Positions 35,741-46,337 of a stretch of 64,000 bases of DNA are shown here, one piece after another; the stretch's first letter is position 1, and every line of letters begins with the position of its first letter. This DNA is from Alistipes sp. (lineage in GTDB: Bacteria > Bacteroidota > Bacteroidia > Bacteroidales > Rikenellaceae), in the NCBI GenBank assembly GCA_017474235.1, contig JAFVIB010000008.1:1-64000 (forward strand), read 5' to 3'. Both the position numbers and the translations under genes were made by a program. Below the pieces are notes generated by a model, which did no database searches, had not been told where the DNA came from, and saw nothing but the letters and a program-made list of their open reading frames with translations.

Positions 35741-36361
35741 GTGGAGGAGTTAAAAGATAGCTATCTGACTATCTCTGCACCGGCAGAGTGTGCTATGCGT
35801 GAGCGCAGTAGCAAGTTTCTCTCGTATGCCTATCCCGTGACAAATGAGGAGCAGATACGAGCGCACCTTGACACCCTGCACAAGCAGTACTACGACGCCA
35901 CACACCACTGCTACGCTTGGCGTTTAGGTCCCCACGGCGAGCATTTTCGCGCCAACGACGACGGAGAGCCTTCGGGCACTGCCGGCAAGCCGATTTTGGG
36001 TCAGCTGCTGTCAAACGATATTACAGATTGCCTGATTGTTGTCGTGAGGTACTTTGGCGGCACGAAGTTGGGCGTTTCGGGACTTATTCAGGCGTACAAG
36101 GAGGCTGCGGCAGATGTTATTGCAGTGAGCGATGTTATCGAAAAGACGGTCGATACGGTTCTGCGCGTAGATTTCTCGTATATGGTTATGAACGACATTA
36201 TGCGCATAATCAAGGATGAGAATCCTCAAATCCGCGAACAGATATTTGACAACCTCTGCTCAATGACCCTCGCAATCAGACAGAGCAAAGCCCAGACGCT
36301 TATCGGCAAGTTGAGCAAGGTCAGTGGTGCGACAATAGAAGTAATTGAGAATGAACTATAA
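35741..36361 (+). CDS. YigZ/IMPACT family protein
   Basis: A 206-aa protein of the UPF0029/IMPACT family, ribosome-linked in some organisms and of uncertain function in bacteria. Family motifs: KFLSYAYPVTNEEQI, THHCYAWRLG, GEPSGTAGKPILGQL and VVVRYFGGTKLGVSGLIQAY. No ATG fits, so I use GTG 35741, 4 bp after lepB; this gives MEELKDSYLTI. Its last codons overlap the uvrA start by 11 bp. Confidence 0.9.
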   Translation: MEELKDSYLTISAPAECAMRERSSKFLSYAYPVTNEEQIRAHLDTLHKQYYDATHHCYAWRLGPHGEHFRANDDGEPSGTAGKPILGQLLSNDITDCLIVVVRYFGGTKLGVSGLIQAYKEAAADVIAVSDVIEKTVDTVLRVDFSYMVMNDIMRIIKDENPQIREQIFDNLCSMTLAIRQSKAQTLIGKLSKVSGATIEVIENEL

Positions 36362-39143
36362 GTCAATCTACATAAAGGGGGCGAGAGTCCACAATCTCAA
36401 GAATATAGAGCTTGATATTCCGCATAACAAGCTCGTTGTTGTCACGGGTCTCTCCGGCTCGGGCAAGAGTACCCTTGCCTTTGATACCATCTTTGCCGAG
36501 GGTCAGAGAAGATATGTAGAGTCACTCTCGTCATACGCTCGTCAGTTCTTGGGCAGGATGAGTAAGCCCGAGGTCGATATTATTACGGGCATTGCTCCGG
36601 CTGTGGCTATCGAGCAGAAGGTGAGCAGTCGCAACCCTCGCTCTACGGTTGGCACTACAACGGAGATTTACGACTACCTGCGACTTCTCTACTCCCGTAT
36701 CGGCAAGACTATCTCGCCTGTATCGGGGATGGAGATTAAGTGCTACACGACCGATGATGTTGTCGAGTATATCACAGCACTTGGCGAGGGTAGTAGGGTA
36801 TATATCGCCGTGCCGCTCCGCCTCAAGAGTGGTCAGGGTCTGATTGATAAGCTGTTACAGCTCGTTGCCGACGGTATTTTGCGACTCTATATTGGCGGGG
36901 AGCTTGTTCTACTTGAGGATTTTATCCCTACCGTTACAGAGAGTACCTCTACGGCTGATACATACATTGTTATCGACAGATTGAAGGTCGCAACAGATGA
37001 TGATACTCTCAACCGCTTGCGAGAGTCTGTTTCGGGTGCATTTGGCTACGGCACTAACAGTTGTGTTGTGATAGCAGATGGCAAACTCGTTGAGTTTTCA
37101 GCCCTTATGAGTGCCGACGGCATCGAGTTTGAGCATCTTTCAGAGCATCTCTTCGGCTTTAACAACCCACTTGGAGCCTGCCCCGTATGCGAAGGTTTCG
37201 GCAGAATTACGGGTATTGACGAGAATCTTGTTGTTCCCGATAAGTCGCGCTCGATATTTGACAACGCCATAGCCTGCTGGCGCGGTGAGTCTATGAGCCG
37301 ATTTCGCAATCAGCTTGTTCAGAACGCCTACAAGTTCGATTTTCCTATTCACGAGCCATACTATAAGCTCACAGAGGAGCAGCGACGCCTGCTGTGGACG
37401 GGAAATGAGTACTTCGATGGTCTGAATGCCTTTTTTGACTACTTGGAGCGCGAGAAGAAGAGACATAAGACGCAGTTCAGCATCCTCAAAGCGCGCTATA
37501 CCGGCAAGACGCTCTGTCCCGCTTGTAACGGTGCAAGGTTACGCCCTGAGGCTCTCTATGTCAAGGTTGGCGGTAAAGATATTGCCCAATTGGCTGCAAT
37601 GACGGTCGATTCTCTCATTGAGTTTTTCGATACACTCTCCCTTGACGAGCACGACACCACAACGGCACAGCGCATACTTGTCGAGATTAAAAACCGACTG
37701 CAATATCTGAGCGATGTAGGCTTAGGCTACCTTACACTCAACCGTCTCAGCTCTACGCTCTCAGGAGGCGAGAGTCAGCGCATAAACCTCTCGACCTCTT
37801 TGGGTAGCAACCTTACCGGCTCACTCTACATCTTGGACGAGCCGAGCATCGGTCTGCACCCGAGAGATACTGCCCGTCTGATAACAGTCCTCAAGCAGTT
37901 ACGAGATTTGGGTAACACGGTCATTGTCGTAGAGCACGAGGAGGAGATTATCCGCGCAGCCGACTATATTGTCGATATAGGTCCTCAGGCGGGCGAGAAT
38001 GGCGGTAAAGTTGTCTATAGTGGCGATTATGACAAGCTGTGCAAAGCCACAGAGAGCCTTACGGCAGACTATCTGTGTGGCAGAAAGAGCATTTTGGCTC
38101 CACAGTTTGTTCGTCCGTGGAGCAACTACATCTGCATAAACGGTGCGAGGGTAAACAATCTGAAGAATATATCGGTCAAAATCCCGCTCGGTGTTATGAC
38201 CTGCATTACAGGTGTCAGTGGCTCGGGTAAGAGTTCGCTTGTGAAGGGTATATTGTATCCTGCACTTCGCAGAGCTATTATGGAGACGGGCGAGAATCCG
38301 GGCGACTTTGACGGCATGAGTGGCGATATGAAGATGATTAGGGGTATTGAGCTGGTAGATCAGAATCCTATTGGTAAATCTTCCCGCTCAAATCCTGTGA
38401 CATACATCAAGGCATACGACGAAATCAGACGCCTCTATGCCGACCAGCCATACGCACAGCGCACAAATATACAGCCGAGCCACTTCTCGTTCAATATGGT
38501 AGGAGGTCGCTGCGAGCAGTGTCAGGGCGAGGGTACTATCAAAATCGGTATGCAGTTTATGGCAGATGTGACCCTCACTTGTGATGCCTGCAACGGCAGA
38601 CGATTTAAGCAAGAGATTCTCGATATAAAGTACCGTGACAAGGATATTTGCGATGTTCTCGATATGAGCATTGACCAGGCTATCGAGTTCTTCGGTGCAG
38701 ATAGCAAGAGCAATAACACCTGCCGTCGCATTGTCGATAGGCTAAAGCCGCTGCAAGATGTCGGTCTTGGGTATGTCAAACTCGGACAGTCCTCCTCAAC
38801 ACTCTCAGGCGGAGAGAGCCAGCGCGTCAAGCTCGCCTCATTCCTTACAAAGGATACAGGTCGAGGCAGTATTGTCTTTATCTTCGATGAGCCGACAACG
38901 GGTCTGCACTTCCACGATATAAAACGACTTTTGGCGGCATTTGATGCCCTGATTGCCAATGGTCATACGGTGGTTATTGTCGAGCATAATATGGATATTA
39001 TCAAGTGCGCAGACCATATTATCGACTTAGGTCCTGAGGCGGGATATGACGGTGGCGAGGTTGTCTTTGAGGGTACACCAAAAGATTTAATAGACTGCAA
39101 GTCAAGCTATACAGGCAGTTATCTAAAACAACACTTGAAGTAA
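36351..39143 (+). CDS. uvrA: Excinuclease ABC subunit A
   Basis: A 930-aa DNA damage sensor of nucleotide excision repair. Two ABC ATPase halves: Walker A GLSGSGKS and GVSGSGKS, signatures LSGGESQR (twice), Walker [11 protein letters not shown] and [10 protein letters not shown]; zinc modules CPVCEGFGR and CPACNGAR in the first half, CEQCQGEG and CDACNGRR in the second. ATG at 36351 follows the family start ([16 protein letters not shown]). It overlaps yigZ at the front and the M16 gene by one base at the end. Confidence 0.97.
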   Translation: MNYKSIYIKGARVHNLKNIELDIPHNKLVVVTGLSGSGKSTLAFDTIFAEGQRRYVESLSSYARQFLGRMSKPEVDIITGIAPAVAIEQKVSSRNPRSTVGTTTEIYDYLRLLYSRIGKTISPVSGMEIKCYTTDDVVEYITALGEGSRVYIAVPLRLKSGQGLIDKLLQLVADGILRLYIGGELVLLEDFIPTVTESTSTADTYIVIDRLKVATDDDTLNRLRESVSGAFGYGTNSCVVIADGKLVEFSALMSADGIEFEHLSEHLFGFNNPLGACPVCEGFGRITGIDENLVVPDKSRSIFDNAIACWRGESMSRFRNQLVQNAYKFDFPIHEPYYKLTEEQRRLLWTGNEYFDGLNAFFDYLEREKKRHKTQFSILKARYTGKTLCPACNGARLRPEALYVKVGGKDIAQLAAMTVDSLIEFFDTLSLDEHDTTTAQRILVEIKNRLQYLSDVGLGYLTLNRLSSTLSGGESQRINLSTSLGSNLTGSLYILDEPSIGLHPRDTARLITVLKQLRDLGNTVIVVEHEEEIIRAADYIVDIGPQAGENGGKVVYSGDYDKLCKATESLTADYLCGRKSILAPQFVRPWSNYICINGARVNNLKNISVKIPLGVMTCITGVSGSGKSSLVKGILYPALRRAIMETGENPGDFDGMSGDMKMIRGIELVDQNPIGKSSRSNPVTYIKAYDEIRRLYADQPYAQRTNIQPSHFSFNMVGGRCEQCQGEGTIKIGMQFMADVTLTCDACNGRRFKQEILDIKYRDKDICDVLDMSIDQAIEFFGADSKSNNTCRRIVDRLKPLQDVGLGYVKLGQSSSTLSGGESQRVKLASFLTKDTGRGSIVFIFDEPTTGLHFHDIKRLLAAFDALIANGHTVVIVEHNMDIIKCADHIIDLGPEAGYDGGEVVFEGTPKDLIDCKSSYTGSYLKQHLK

Positions 39144-40363
39144 TGAAAGAGGAATTCTATACATATACTCTCCCAAACGGCATCCGAGGTATTCACCGCA
39201 AGGTCAAGAGCGGTGCAGCGCGATGTGCTGTAATAATTGGTGCCGGAAGTCGTGATGAGTTACCGACAGAGTATGGCATTGCCCACTTTGCCGAGCATGG
39301 GCTGTTTAAGGGTACAGAGCATCGCAAGGCGTATCAGGTAAACTGCCGATTAGAGAATTTGGGTGGCGAGTTAAATGCCTTCACCACAAAGGAGGACACT
39401 ACTGTCCACGCAACGGTCCTGCGCAGTGACTTTACCAAGGCTGTTGAGCTACTCTCTGATGTTGTTTTTCACTCTACATTTCCGGATAAGGAGCTTGACA
39501 AAGAGCGCGAAGTTATTGTAGATGAGATAAATACCTACAAAGACTCGCCAATGGATATGATTTACGACACCTTTGAGGATATGCTCTTTGAGGGCTCTGA
39601 GTTGGGGCATAATATTTTGGGTCGCAAGAGAGATTTGATGCGTCATAACAGTCAGGCTATGCACCGCTTTGTAAATCGCACCCATACCACAGACCAAATG
39701 GTCTTTGCCTCTATCGGAAATATCTCTGACAGCCGCATTGAGCAGATTGCACATCGCTATTTTGCATCCCAGCCAGCCTCAACGCGCAGCTATATACGCA
39801 CCGCACCAAAGGCATACAGCCAATTTGACCGCGAGGTTATAAAGCACACGCATCAGGCGCACTGCATAATCGGCAACCGTGCATACGGCATTACTGAGGA
39901 CAAGCGACTTCCATTCTCGCTGCTTATCAACATTTTAGGTGGTCCTTGCGCCAACTCTCGCCTTAATGTCAATGTTCGAGAGCGCAACGGCTTATCATAC
40001 AATATTGAGGCGAGTTACACACCGTATTCCGACTGCGGTATGGCTGTAATATACTTCAGTTCAGAGCATTGCAATACCGACCACTGCCGAGAGATTATCG
40101 ACAACGAGATACGCAAGCTCCAACAGACAGCACTATCTACCCGAGCCCTTGCAATGGCAAAGCGACAGTATATTGCCCAAATGACAATCTCCACTGAGGG
40201 TAACGAGGGTTATATGCTCGGTGTAGGTCGCAGTCTGCTTGTACACGGCGAAGTAGATACTCTTGAGGAGGCTTACAAGAAGATAAACGCTGTAACGGCA
40301 AGTCAGATACTTGAGGTTGCAAACGAGATTTTTACAAACAATTCAACACTTATCTACCGATGA
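39143..40363 (+). CDS. M16-family zinc peptidase
   Basis: A 406-aa single-chain M16B peptidase related to the mitochondrial processing peptidase. The inverted zinc motif HxxEH is H48-F-A-E51-H52 in IAHFAEHGLFKGTEHR, with the downstream Glu in REVIVDEINTYKDSPMD. The second half (FSLLINILGGPCANSRLNVNVRERNGLSYNI) is the usual inactive-half arrangement. The start codon overlaps the uvrA stop (TAATG), and its stop overlaps the methyltransferase start (ATGA). Confidence 0.92.
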   Translation: MKEEFYTYTLPNGIRGIHRKVKSGAARCAVIIGAGSRDELPTEYGIAHFAEHGLFKGTEHRKAYQVNCRLENLGGELNAFTTKEDTTVHATVLRSDFTKAVELLSDVVFHSTFPDKELDKEREVIVDEINTYKDSPMDMIYDTFEDMLFEGSELGHNILGRKRDLMRHNSQAMHRFVNRTHTTDQMVFASIGNISDSRIEQIAHRYFASQPASTRSYIRTAPKAYSQFDREVIKHTHQAHCIIGNRAYGITEDKRLPFSLLINILGGPCANSRLNVNVRERNGLSYNIEASYTPYSDCGMAVIYFSSEHCNTDHCREIIDNEIRKLQQTALSTRALAMAKRQYIAQMTISTEGNEGYMLGVGRSLLVHGEVDTLEEAYKKINAVTASQILEVANEIFTNNSTLIYR

Positions 40364-40995
40364 GCGCATTAGACCAATATATCGAGGCTCTCTCCTCTCC
40401 GGAGGATGCTCTACTGCACGAACTTGAGCGTGAGACCTATCTGCGAGTACTCAATCCCCGTATGATTTCGGGGCATATTCAGGGAAAACTCCTTGAGATG
40501 ATTGTCCGTATGATTCGCCCACAACGAGTGCTTGAGATTGGCACTTTTACCGGATACTCTGCACTCTCGATGGCTGCCGGACTGCCTGAAGGGGGAGTGA
40601 TTGACACCTGCGAGGTGGATGATGAGTTAGAGATGATGATTCTCGACTTCTTCTCCCGTTCAGCATACGCAGAGCGTCTCAGACTCCATATCGGCTCGGC
40701 TTTGGAGATTGCTCCGCAGTTAGGCGAACTCTATGACCTTGTCTTTATAGATGGCGACAAGAGGGAGTACACAGCCTACTATAATATGCTCTTTGACAAC
40801 AACTTAGTGAAGAGCGGCAGTTGGATTATGGCTGACAATATTCTCTGGTACGGCAAGGTTGTAGAGCCTGTGGCAAAGGGAGATAAACAGACACAGGCAA
40901 TTATCGACTTTAATGCTGCTGTCTGTGCCGATCCGCGTGTTGAGAATGTAATTTTGCCTATTCGAGACGGCATAAACCTTATAAGAGTAAAATAA
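40360..40995 (+). CDS. O-methyltransferase, catechol-type
   Basis: A 211-aa SAM-dependent class I methyltransferase of the OMT-3 family. SAM motif VLEIGTFTGYSALSMAAGL, the acidic motif GGVIDTCEVDDE, and the metal/substrate motif DLVFIDGDKREYTAYY with NILWYGKVVEP. Bacterial members methylate catechols, hydroxyls on tRNA or small molecules; the substrate here is unknown. It is embedded in the dapB operon by a 4-bp ATGA overlap. Confidence 0.9.
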   Translation: MSALDQYIEALSSPEDALLHELERETYLRVLNPRMISGHIQGKLLEMIVRMIRPQRVLEIGTFTGYSALSMAAGLPEGGVIDTCEVDDELEMMILDFFSRSAYAERLRLHIGSALEIAPQLGELYDLVFIDGDKREYTAYYNMLFDNNLVKSGSWIMADNILWYGKVVEPVAKGDKQTQAIIDFNAAVCADPRVENVILPIRDGINLIRVK

Positions 40996-41002
40996 CCATT
41001 CT

Positions 41003-42703
41003 ATGAATAGATTTTTCATTATAGCCATTGTAGCGATACTTCTCAATATCGGCTGTACCAACTATATTGACAACTATCTGAGCAAGCGCGACGAGCAGAT
41101 TGCCAAGTTGGAGGAGTTGTGCAAAGAGATGAACAGCGATATAGAGTCGTTGCAGGCTCTTATCAGTGCCTTGCAGAAGAGTGACACCGTGACCTCGGTA
41201 ACGCCGATTATTATTGATGGGGTAGAGGTGGGCTATACAATGACCTTTACGCAGAGTGAGCCTATAACCATCTACCACGGTGCAAATGGAGAAGATGGCG
41301 ACAGCTTCTTCTCGGCAGTAACAGAAGATGAACAGTTTGTATATCTCACTCTTACAGACGGGAGTGTGATAACCATTTCAAAGGGGGAGAAGTTGCTGCA
41401 CAACAAGTTGTACTACACAACTACCAACGGCAGCAAGCTCTTTCCTCAGACAACCGAGCCTGCTCTGTTTGGCGCAATTCTTATCTCTAACACCTATCGT
41501 GACGGTCAGGGCGTGATGACATTTGACGATAACATCACAGTAATCGGAGAGTCACTCTTTTATGGTTGTTTGGAGCTGAAGAGTATAACTATCCCTGACA
41601 GCGTTACAGAGATTGACACAAACGCCTTTCGTGGTTGCTCAAACCTTACCGAGGTCACTTTAGGTCGTGGAGTCAAGACTATTCACCAGAGCGCATTTCA
41701 AGACTGCGTAAGTATCAGAAGTATCACTATCCCGAGCAGTGTCAAGAACTTTGGTGCAGCAGCATTCTACAACTGCAACAGCCTCAACGCTGTTCATATC
41801 GAAGATTTGGCAGAGTGGTGTAGTAATAAGTTCTCTGAGTCTAATGCCAATCCGCTCAGCAATGGCGGCAGACTCTTTATCGGGGATAATGAGGTAACAC
41901 ATCTTATTGTGCCTGAGGGGGTTACTGAGATAAACAGCTTTGTACTCGATGGCTGCACGAGTGTCAATAATATCACTATCGGTAGCAGTGTTAAGCGTAT
42001 TCATCAGTACGCCTTTTACTACTGCGCAAATCTGGAGAGCATAACCATTCCGCAGAGTGTAGCTCAGATTGACGACCTTGCATTTGTGGGTTGCAGCAAA
42101 TTGAACTCCTTTGACAGCCCTTTTGCTTCGACAGATTCGCGTTGTCTTATTATGGACAACACTATTATCGCCTTTGCCCCTGCTGCGATTAGAGAATATA
42201 CCCTTCCGGAGGGCATCACCACAATTGGCGACTTTGTATTCTGCCTATGCAACGAGTTGGAGCATATCACACTCAGCAACACTCTCACCACAATCGGAGA
42301 CCAAGCATTCTTTGCTTGTGAATCGCTGAAAGAGATTGCAATGCCTGATAGTGTAACAAATATCGGCTTCTCTGCTTTCTATGGCTGCCAAAGTCTTGAA
42401 AATGTATCATTTGGCAGAGTACGCATCATTGACAGCAACGCTTTTAATGGTTGTAGCAGCCTAAAAACCATAGACTTACCTATGTATGTAGAGTCTATCG
42501 GCGCAGCTGCTTTTAGTGGCTGTAGTGCCCTTGAGAGTGTATATTGTCACCCAACAGTACCACCTGTTGTGGCAGCAGACAGTTTTAGTGACAACGCTCC
42601 AAACCGCACCTTCTATGTTCCGCGCACCTCTGAGGCTGTATATGAGCAGGCTTTAGGTTGGAGTGGCTATGCCTCGGCTATTGAACCGTACGACTTTGAG
42701 TAA
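41003..42703 (+). CDS. Leucine-rich repeat (BspA-type) lipoprotein with coiled-coil N-terminus
   Basis: A 566-aa surface lipoprotein (FFIIAIVAILLNIGC, mature Cys). Residues of about 25-70 form a heptad coil (KRDEQIAKLEELCKEMNSD), followed by a DUF4988-like region (PIIIDGVEVGYTMTFTQS, NGEDGDSFFSAV) and at least eight BspA/LRR_5 repeats of the type SVTEIDTNAFRGCSNLTEV. Such repeats form extended beta solenoids that bind host or glycan ligands. The C-terminal TFYVPRTSEAVYEQA is the standard cap. It lies 7 bp after the methyltransferase. Confidence 0.88.
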   Translation: MNRFFIIAIVAILLNIGCTNYIDNYLSKRDEQIAKLEELCKEMNSDIESLQALISALQKSDTVTSVTPIIIDGVEVGYTMTFTQSEPITIYHGANGEDGDSFFSAVTEDEQFVYLTLTDGSVITISKGEKLLHNKLYYTTTNGSKLFPQTTEPALFGAILISNTYRDGQGVMTFDDNITVIGESLFYGCLELKSITIPDSVTEIDTNAFRGCSNLTEVTLGRGVKTIHQSAFQDCVSIRSITIPSSVKNFGAAAFYNCNSLNAVHIEDLAEWCSNKFSESNANPLSNGGRLFIGDNEVTHLIVPEGVTEINSFVLDGCTSVNNITIGSSVKRIHQYAFYYCANLESITIPQSVAQIDDLAFVGCSKLNSFDSPFASTDSRCLIMDNTIIAFAPAAIREYTLPEGITTIGDFVFCLCNELEHITLSNTLTTIGDQAFFACESLKEIAMPDSVTNIGFSAFYGCQSLENVSFGRVRIIDSNAFNGCSSLKTIDLPMYVESIGAAAFSGCSALESVYCHPTVPPVVAADSFSDNAPNRTFYVPRTSEAVYEQALGWSGYASAIEPYDFE

Positions 42704-42719
42704 TTACATACAATCTGTT

Positions 42720-42935
42720 ATGGCAATCGTTATAAACCTTGATCTGATGCTTGCGCGACGCAAGATGACCCTTTCAGAACTTGCCGAGAGGGTAGATATA
42801 TCCATAGTAAACCTGTCGGTACTCAAGACAGGCAAGGCACGAGCTGTGCGCTTCTCGACCCTTGATGCCATTTGCGAGGCATTAGACTGTCAGCCCGGGG
42901 ATATTATAGAACATCGTAAGGGTATCAGCCTATGA
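42720..42935 (+). CDS. XRE-family small helix-turn-helix protein (YozG-like)
   Basis: A 71-aa single-domain Cro/C1-type DNA-binding protein: INLDLMLARRKMTLSELAER then VDISIVNLSVLKTGKARAVR and the recognition region FSTLDAICEALDCQPGDIIE. ATG 42720 begins MAIVINL, which matches the family start; earlier in-frame starts lie inside the LRR gene. It overlaps the phosphoesterase gene by ATGA. Its regulatory target is unknown. Confidence 0.88.
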   Translation: MAIVINLDLMLARRKMTLSELAERVDISIVNLSVLKTGKARAVRFSTLDAICEALDCQPGDIIEHRKGISL

Positions 42936-44770
42936 AACGACTAATTTTATATATAGCCGCACTATGCTCTATATCAGTCGTTTACGCACAAGATAAGCCC
43001 CTAAAAGTGGCTCTGCTTGCCGACCTGCATATCTCGCCGGAGAATTACAACGACTCCATAATGCCGACCCTTGTAGATGATGTAAATAGCGAGAAGTACG
43101 ACCTTGTAGTCGTTGCAGGAGATATTACCAATATGGGTAGCGATGAGGAGTTAAAGTGCGCCCATAACCACCTAAAAGGCATAATTCATCGCCAGCTTGT
43201 CACACACGGAAATCACGAAACCACTTGGAGCCAAAGTGGTGGTAAAGATTTTGAGAAGTATTGGGGTCACAACGGTTGCACAACCGCATCGGTAGGAGGA
43301 TACCTCTTTGTAGCATACCCTGCCGGACCATTCGTCAAGATGGCTGATGGCACTGCGCAAGATGGGCAACGCCTTGCTTGGGTCGAAAAACAGCTCAAAA
43401 AGGGTGGCAAAAAGGGTATTATCTCGGTATGTCACTATCCACTCAATGATGATTTGACAAACCGACAAGAGATTGTATCTCTACTCAAGCAATATGGTGT
43501 AAGTGCCTCACTTGCCGGACATTACCACGAGCCGCGACTGATGAATTGCGACTCTCTGCCGTGCATTGTAGGGCGCAGTCTTATGCTGCCAAAGGGCAAG
43601 GAGCGCAATTACGGATATACGGTGCTGACACTCAAAAACGACTCGATTTTTGTTGCCGAAAAACTCATCGGTCAGCGCGCCACCGATTGCTACGCCATTT
43701 CTCAGCGCACAGACAGCCGTGTGAATAGCTTGGAGTGCGACCCACTGCCCGAGCCACTATCCGAAGGGGAGTTCAAGGCAGAGCGCGTAATATCAGACAA
43801 TGCAGCCATATACACCGCCGCACAAGTGGTCGATAGAGTGCTATACTACGGAAATTCTGCCGGCGAGGTCAAGGCTTACAACACTGATACTAAGGAGTTT
43901 ATATGGACAAAACTATTTAAAGACCCAATATACTCGACACCGGTAATAGATGGCAGTCTTATCATTGTAGCTACGCTCAGTCAAGGCATCGTGGCTCTAA
44001 ATAGAGAGAACGGCAGGGTAGTGTGGCGCAATAACGACAGCAACAGCTACATCGGCAACGGCATTGTGGAGGACCACTATTTATATATAGGTACGCAGGG
44101 GGTAATGCGCAAGATAGATTGCATCAACGGCAAAACCGTGTGGAAATTTGCTTTCTCTGACCAACATCCTCAAGGCAGACCGACAGTGGCTGAGGGCAAA
44201 TTACTCTTCGGTGCGTGGGATTGTCACCTATATTGTGTTGATTGTCAGAGTGGTAAAGAGTTATGGCGTTGGAATAACGGCTCTCAAAACAAGCTCTTCT
44301 CCCCCGGTCATATCATACCAAGAGTAGCCGACGGAAGAGTGATGATTGTTGCACCGGATAGATATATGACCAATATTGACCTTGCTACGGGCAAGACAAT
44401 TTGGCGAATAAAGCAGCGTAAAGTTCGTGAAAGTACAGGTTTAAGTAGCGACGGTAAAATATTCTATGCCAAGACAATGGATGGTGAGATGATTGCTGTG
44501 CCGATGACCGCAAACAGCTACACGGAGCAGTGGTGCAAGGATGTTGGTTGGGGTTATGACCACAACTTCTGTCCTCTGACGGTTAGCGATGGCATTGTCT
44601 ATATGGCAAATCGTCGTGGCAAGGTTGCTGCAGTGACCGAGAGTGGTGAAAGAGTGGGTGTCGGCAAATTTGCCAATTCGGCAGCAAATGACCTGCGAGC
44701 CGACAGTGATGGCGATATATGGGTCAGCTTTATAGAGGGTGTCATTTGGCGATTGAAACCCAAAAAGTAG
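42932..44770 (+). CDS. Metallophosphoesterase fused to a PQQ-like beta-propeller, exported
   Basis: A 612-aa protein with a signal peptide (RLILYIAALCSISVVYA). The first ~270 residues are a calcineurin-like phosphoesterase: LLADLHISPE, VVAGDITNMGSD, THGNHETTW and SVCHYPLN/SLAGHYHE supply the metal ligands. The rest is a PQQ/BamB-like propeller with repeated AFxLYCVDCQSGKELWRW-like blades (for example WKFAFSD, LYCVDCQSG, GKTIWRIK). A phosphoesterase coupled to a propeller suggests substrate docking. It is the last gene of the dapB operon; substrate unknown. Confidence 0.85.
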   Translation: MKRLILYIAALCSISVVYAQDKPLKVALLADLHISPENYNDSIMPTLVDDVNSEKYDLVVVAGDITNMGSDEELKCAHNHLKGIIHRQLVTHGNHETTWSQSGGKDFEKYWGHNGCTTASVGGYLFVAYPAGPFVKMADGTAQDGQRLAWVEKQLKKGGKKGIISVCHYPLNDDLTNRQEIVSLLKQYGVSASLAGHYHEPRLMNCDSLPCIVGRSLMLPKGKERNYGYTVLTLKNDSIFVAEKLIGQRATDCYAISQRTDSRVNSLECDPLPEPLSEGEFKAERVISDNAAIYTAAQVVDRVLYYGNSAGEVKAYNTDTKEFIWTKLFKDPIYSTPVIDGSLIIVATLSQGIVALNRENGRVVWRNNDSNSYIGNGIVEDHYLYIGTQGVMRKIDCINGKTVWKFAFSDQHPQGRPTVAEGKLLFGAWDCHLYCVDCQSGKELWRWNNGSQNKLFSPGHIIPRVADGRVMIVAPDRYMTNIDLATGKTIWRIKQRKVRESTGLSSDGKIFYAKTMDGEMIAVPMTANSYTEQWCKDVGWGYDHNFCPLTVSDGIVYMANRRGKVAAVTESGERVGVGKFANSAANDLRADSDGDIWVSFIEGVIWRLKPKK

Positions 44771-44834
44771 CCATTTGGTCAATAAAATGTCAATAAAAAT
44801 CGCTCTTTGCGGTACAACAAATAGAGAAAAAGAG

Positions 44835-44842
44835 TAATTTTG
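44835..44842 (+). promoter_or_regulatory. -7 promoter element of gdhA
   Basis: TAATTTTG matches TAnnTTTG 27 nt before the ATG at 44869. A TTTG 25 bp further upstream is at an atypical spacing. Confidence 0.5.
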
Positions 44843-44868
44843 TAGCGTCGAAAAATTTTTGGTTAGTT

Positions 44869-46224
44869 ATGGAGAGACAAGCAAAAGAGTATGTTGAGAA
44901 TTTCATGGCGCAGATTATCGCCAGAAATCCAAATGAGCCGGAGTTTCATCAGGCTGTACGCGAGGTTGCAGAGTCGCTGGCACCGTATATTGTTGCAGAT
45001 CCTGCCCTCCAGCAGCTTAAGATTTTAGAGCGCATCGCAGAGCCGGAGCGTGTGATTATCTTCCGCGTGCCGTGGCTCAATGACCGTGGAGAGATAGAGA
45101 TTAACCGCGGTTTCCGTGTGCAGATGAATAGCGCGTTGGGTCCATATAAGGGCGGTATTCGTTTCCACACCTCTGTAAATCTGAGTATTATGAAGTTCCT
45201 TGCTTTCGAGCAGACATTCAAAAACAGCCTTACAACCCTGCCTATGGGTGGCGGAAAGGGTGGCTCGGACTTCAATCCAAAGGGTCGCTCAGATAACGAG
45301 GTAATGCGTTTCTGCCAGTCCTTTATGACAGAGCTGTATCGTCATATCGGTCAAGATACAGATGTTCCTGCAGGAGATATTGGCGTTGGCGGTCGTGAAA
45401 TTGGCTATATGTTTGGTCAATACAAGCGTCTGCGCGATGAGTTTACAGGCACATTTACAGGCAAGGGTCTTGGATGGGGCGGCTCACTGCTTCGTCCCGA
45501 GGCTACGGGATATGGTCTGTGCTACTTCACACAGCAGATGCTCGCAACTCGCGGCGAGAGTTTTGAGGGCAAGAGAGTGTGTGTATCGGGCTCCGGAAAT
45601 GTTGCACAGCACGCAGCCGAGAAGGCTATGCGCTTAGGTGCAAAGGTTGTAACTCTCTCAGACTCTTCAGGTTACATATATGACTCCGATGGATTTACCG
45701 AGGAGAAGATTCAGTATGTAAAACTACTTAAGAATGTATATCGCGGCAGAATTAAGGAGTATGCAGACAAGTATCCTGCAGCTCAGTACTTTGCCGGTGA
45801 GCGTCCTTGGTCAGTAAAGTGTGACATCGCTCTGCCTTGTGCAACTCAAAATGAGTTGAATGGCGAGGAGGCGCAAACTCTTGTAAACAATGGTTGTTTC
45901 TGCGTTGCCGAGGGCGCAAATATGCCATCTACACCTGAGGCTATCGAGGTATTCTTAACACATAAGCTCCTCTATGCTCCGGGTAAGGCTTCAAATGCGG
46001 GCGGTGTTGCCACTTCGGGTCTTGAGATGTCACAGAACTCTATGCGTATCAAGTGGACAGCCGAGGAGGTTGATGAGAAGCTGCACTCTATTATGCAGAA
46101 TATCCACGAGGTTTGTACAAAATATGGTACAGAGGAGGATGGATATGTAAACTATGTCAAGGGTGCAAATATCGGAGGCTTTATGAAGGTTGCCGAGGCT
46201 ATGATGGCTCAGGGTTGCGTATAG
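44869..46224 (+). CDS. gdhA: Glutamate dehydrogenase
   Basis: A 451-aa hexameric-type dehydrogenase interconverting glutamate and 2-oxoglutarate plus ammonia. Substrate-binding GYRVQMNSALGPYKGG-like segment (FRVQMNSALGPYKGGIRFH), catalytic Lys in LPMGGGKGGSDF, PAGDIGVGGREIGYMFG, the dinucleotide site VCVSGSGNVAQHAAEKA and ASNAGGVATSGLEMSQN are intact. The pattern is typical of the small (about 450-aa) GdhA class; cofactor preference is not decided here. It is separated from the next operon by a terminator. Confidence 0.95.
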   Translation: MERQAKEYVENFMAQIIARNPNEPEFHQAVREVAESLAPYIVADPALQQLKILERIAEPERVIIFRVPWLNDRGEIEINRGFRVQMNSALGPYKGGIRFHTSVNLSIMKFLAFEQTFKNSLTTLPMGGGKGGSDFNPKGRSDNEVMRFCQSFMTELYRHIGQDTDVPAGDIGVGGREIGYMFGQYKRLRDEFTGTFTGKGLGWGGSLLRPEATGYGLCYFTQQMLATRGESFEGKRVCVSGSGNVAQHAAEKAMRLGAKVVTLSDSSGYIYDSDGFTEEKIQYVKLLKNVYRGRIKEYADKYPAAQYFAGERPWSVKCDIALPCATQNELNGEEAQTLVNNGCFCVAEGANMPSTPEAIEVFLTHKLLYAPGKASNAGGVATSGLEMSQNSMRIKWTAEEVDEKLHSIMQNIHEVCTKYGTEEDGYVNYVKGANIGGFMKVAEAMMAQGCV

Positions 46225-46250
46225 CAAAGCTACGACATACTAAAAACAAC

Positions 46251-46288
46251 AAAAGCAAACAATCTTTTTTACGATTGTTTGCTTTTTT
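46251..46288 (+). terminator. Rho-independent terminator after gdhA
   Basis: AAAGCAAACAATC and GATTGTTTGCTTT form a 13-bp stem ending in TTTTTT. Its 3' arm contains the -33 TTTG of the next promoter. Confidence 0.92.
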
Positions 46289-46309
46289 AATATCTTTTGC
46301 ATACTTTTG
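46278..46309 (+). promoter_or_regulatory. Promoter of the MBL lipoprotein triplet
   Basis: TTTG at 46278-46281 and TACTTTTG at 46302-46309 are spaced 20 bp. The -33 box lies in the terminator stem of gdhA, so termination and initiation share bases. The leader is about 20 nt. Confidence 0.7.
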
Positions 46310-46337
46310 CATTATACAAAACCTAAAAACAATCGTT

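Noticed and set aside
46113-46337. N-terminal extension of the first MBL lipoprotein into gdhA
   Set aside because: It crosses the gdhA stop, a strong terminator and the promoter.
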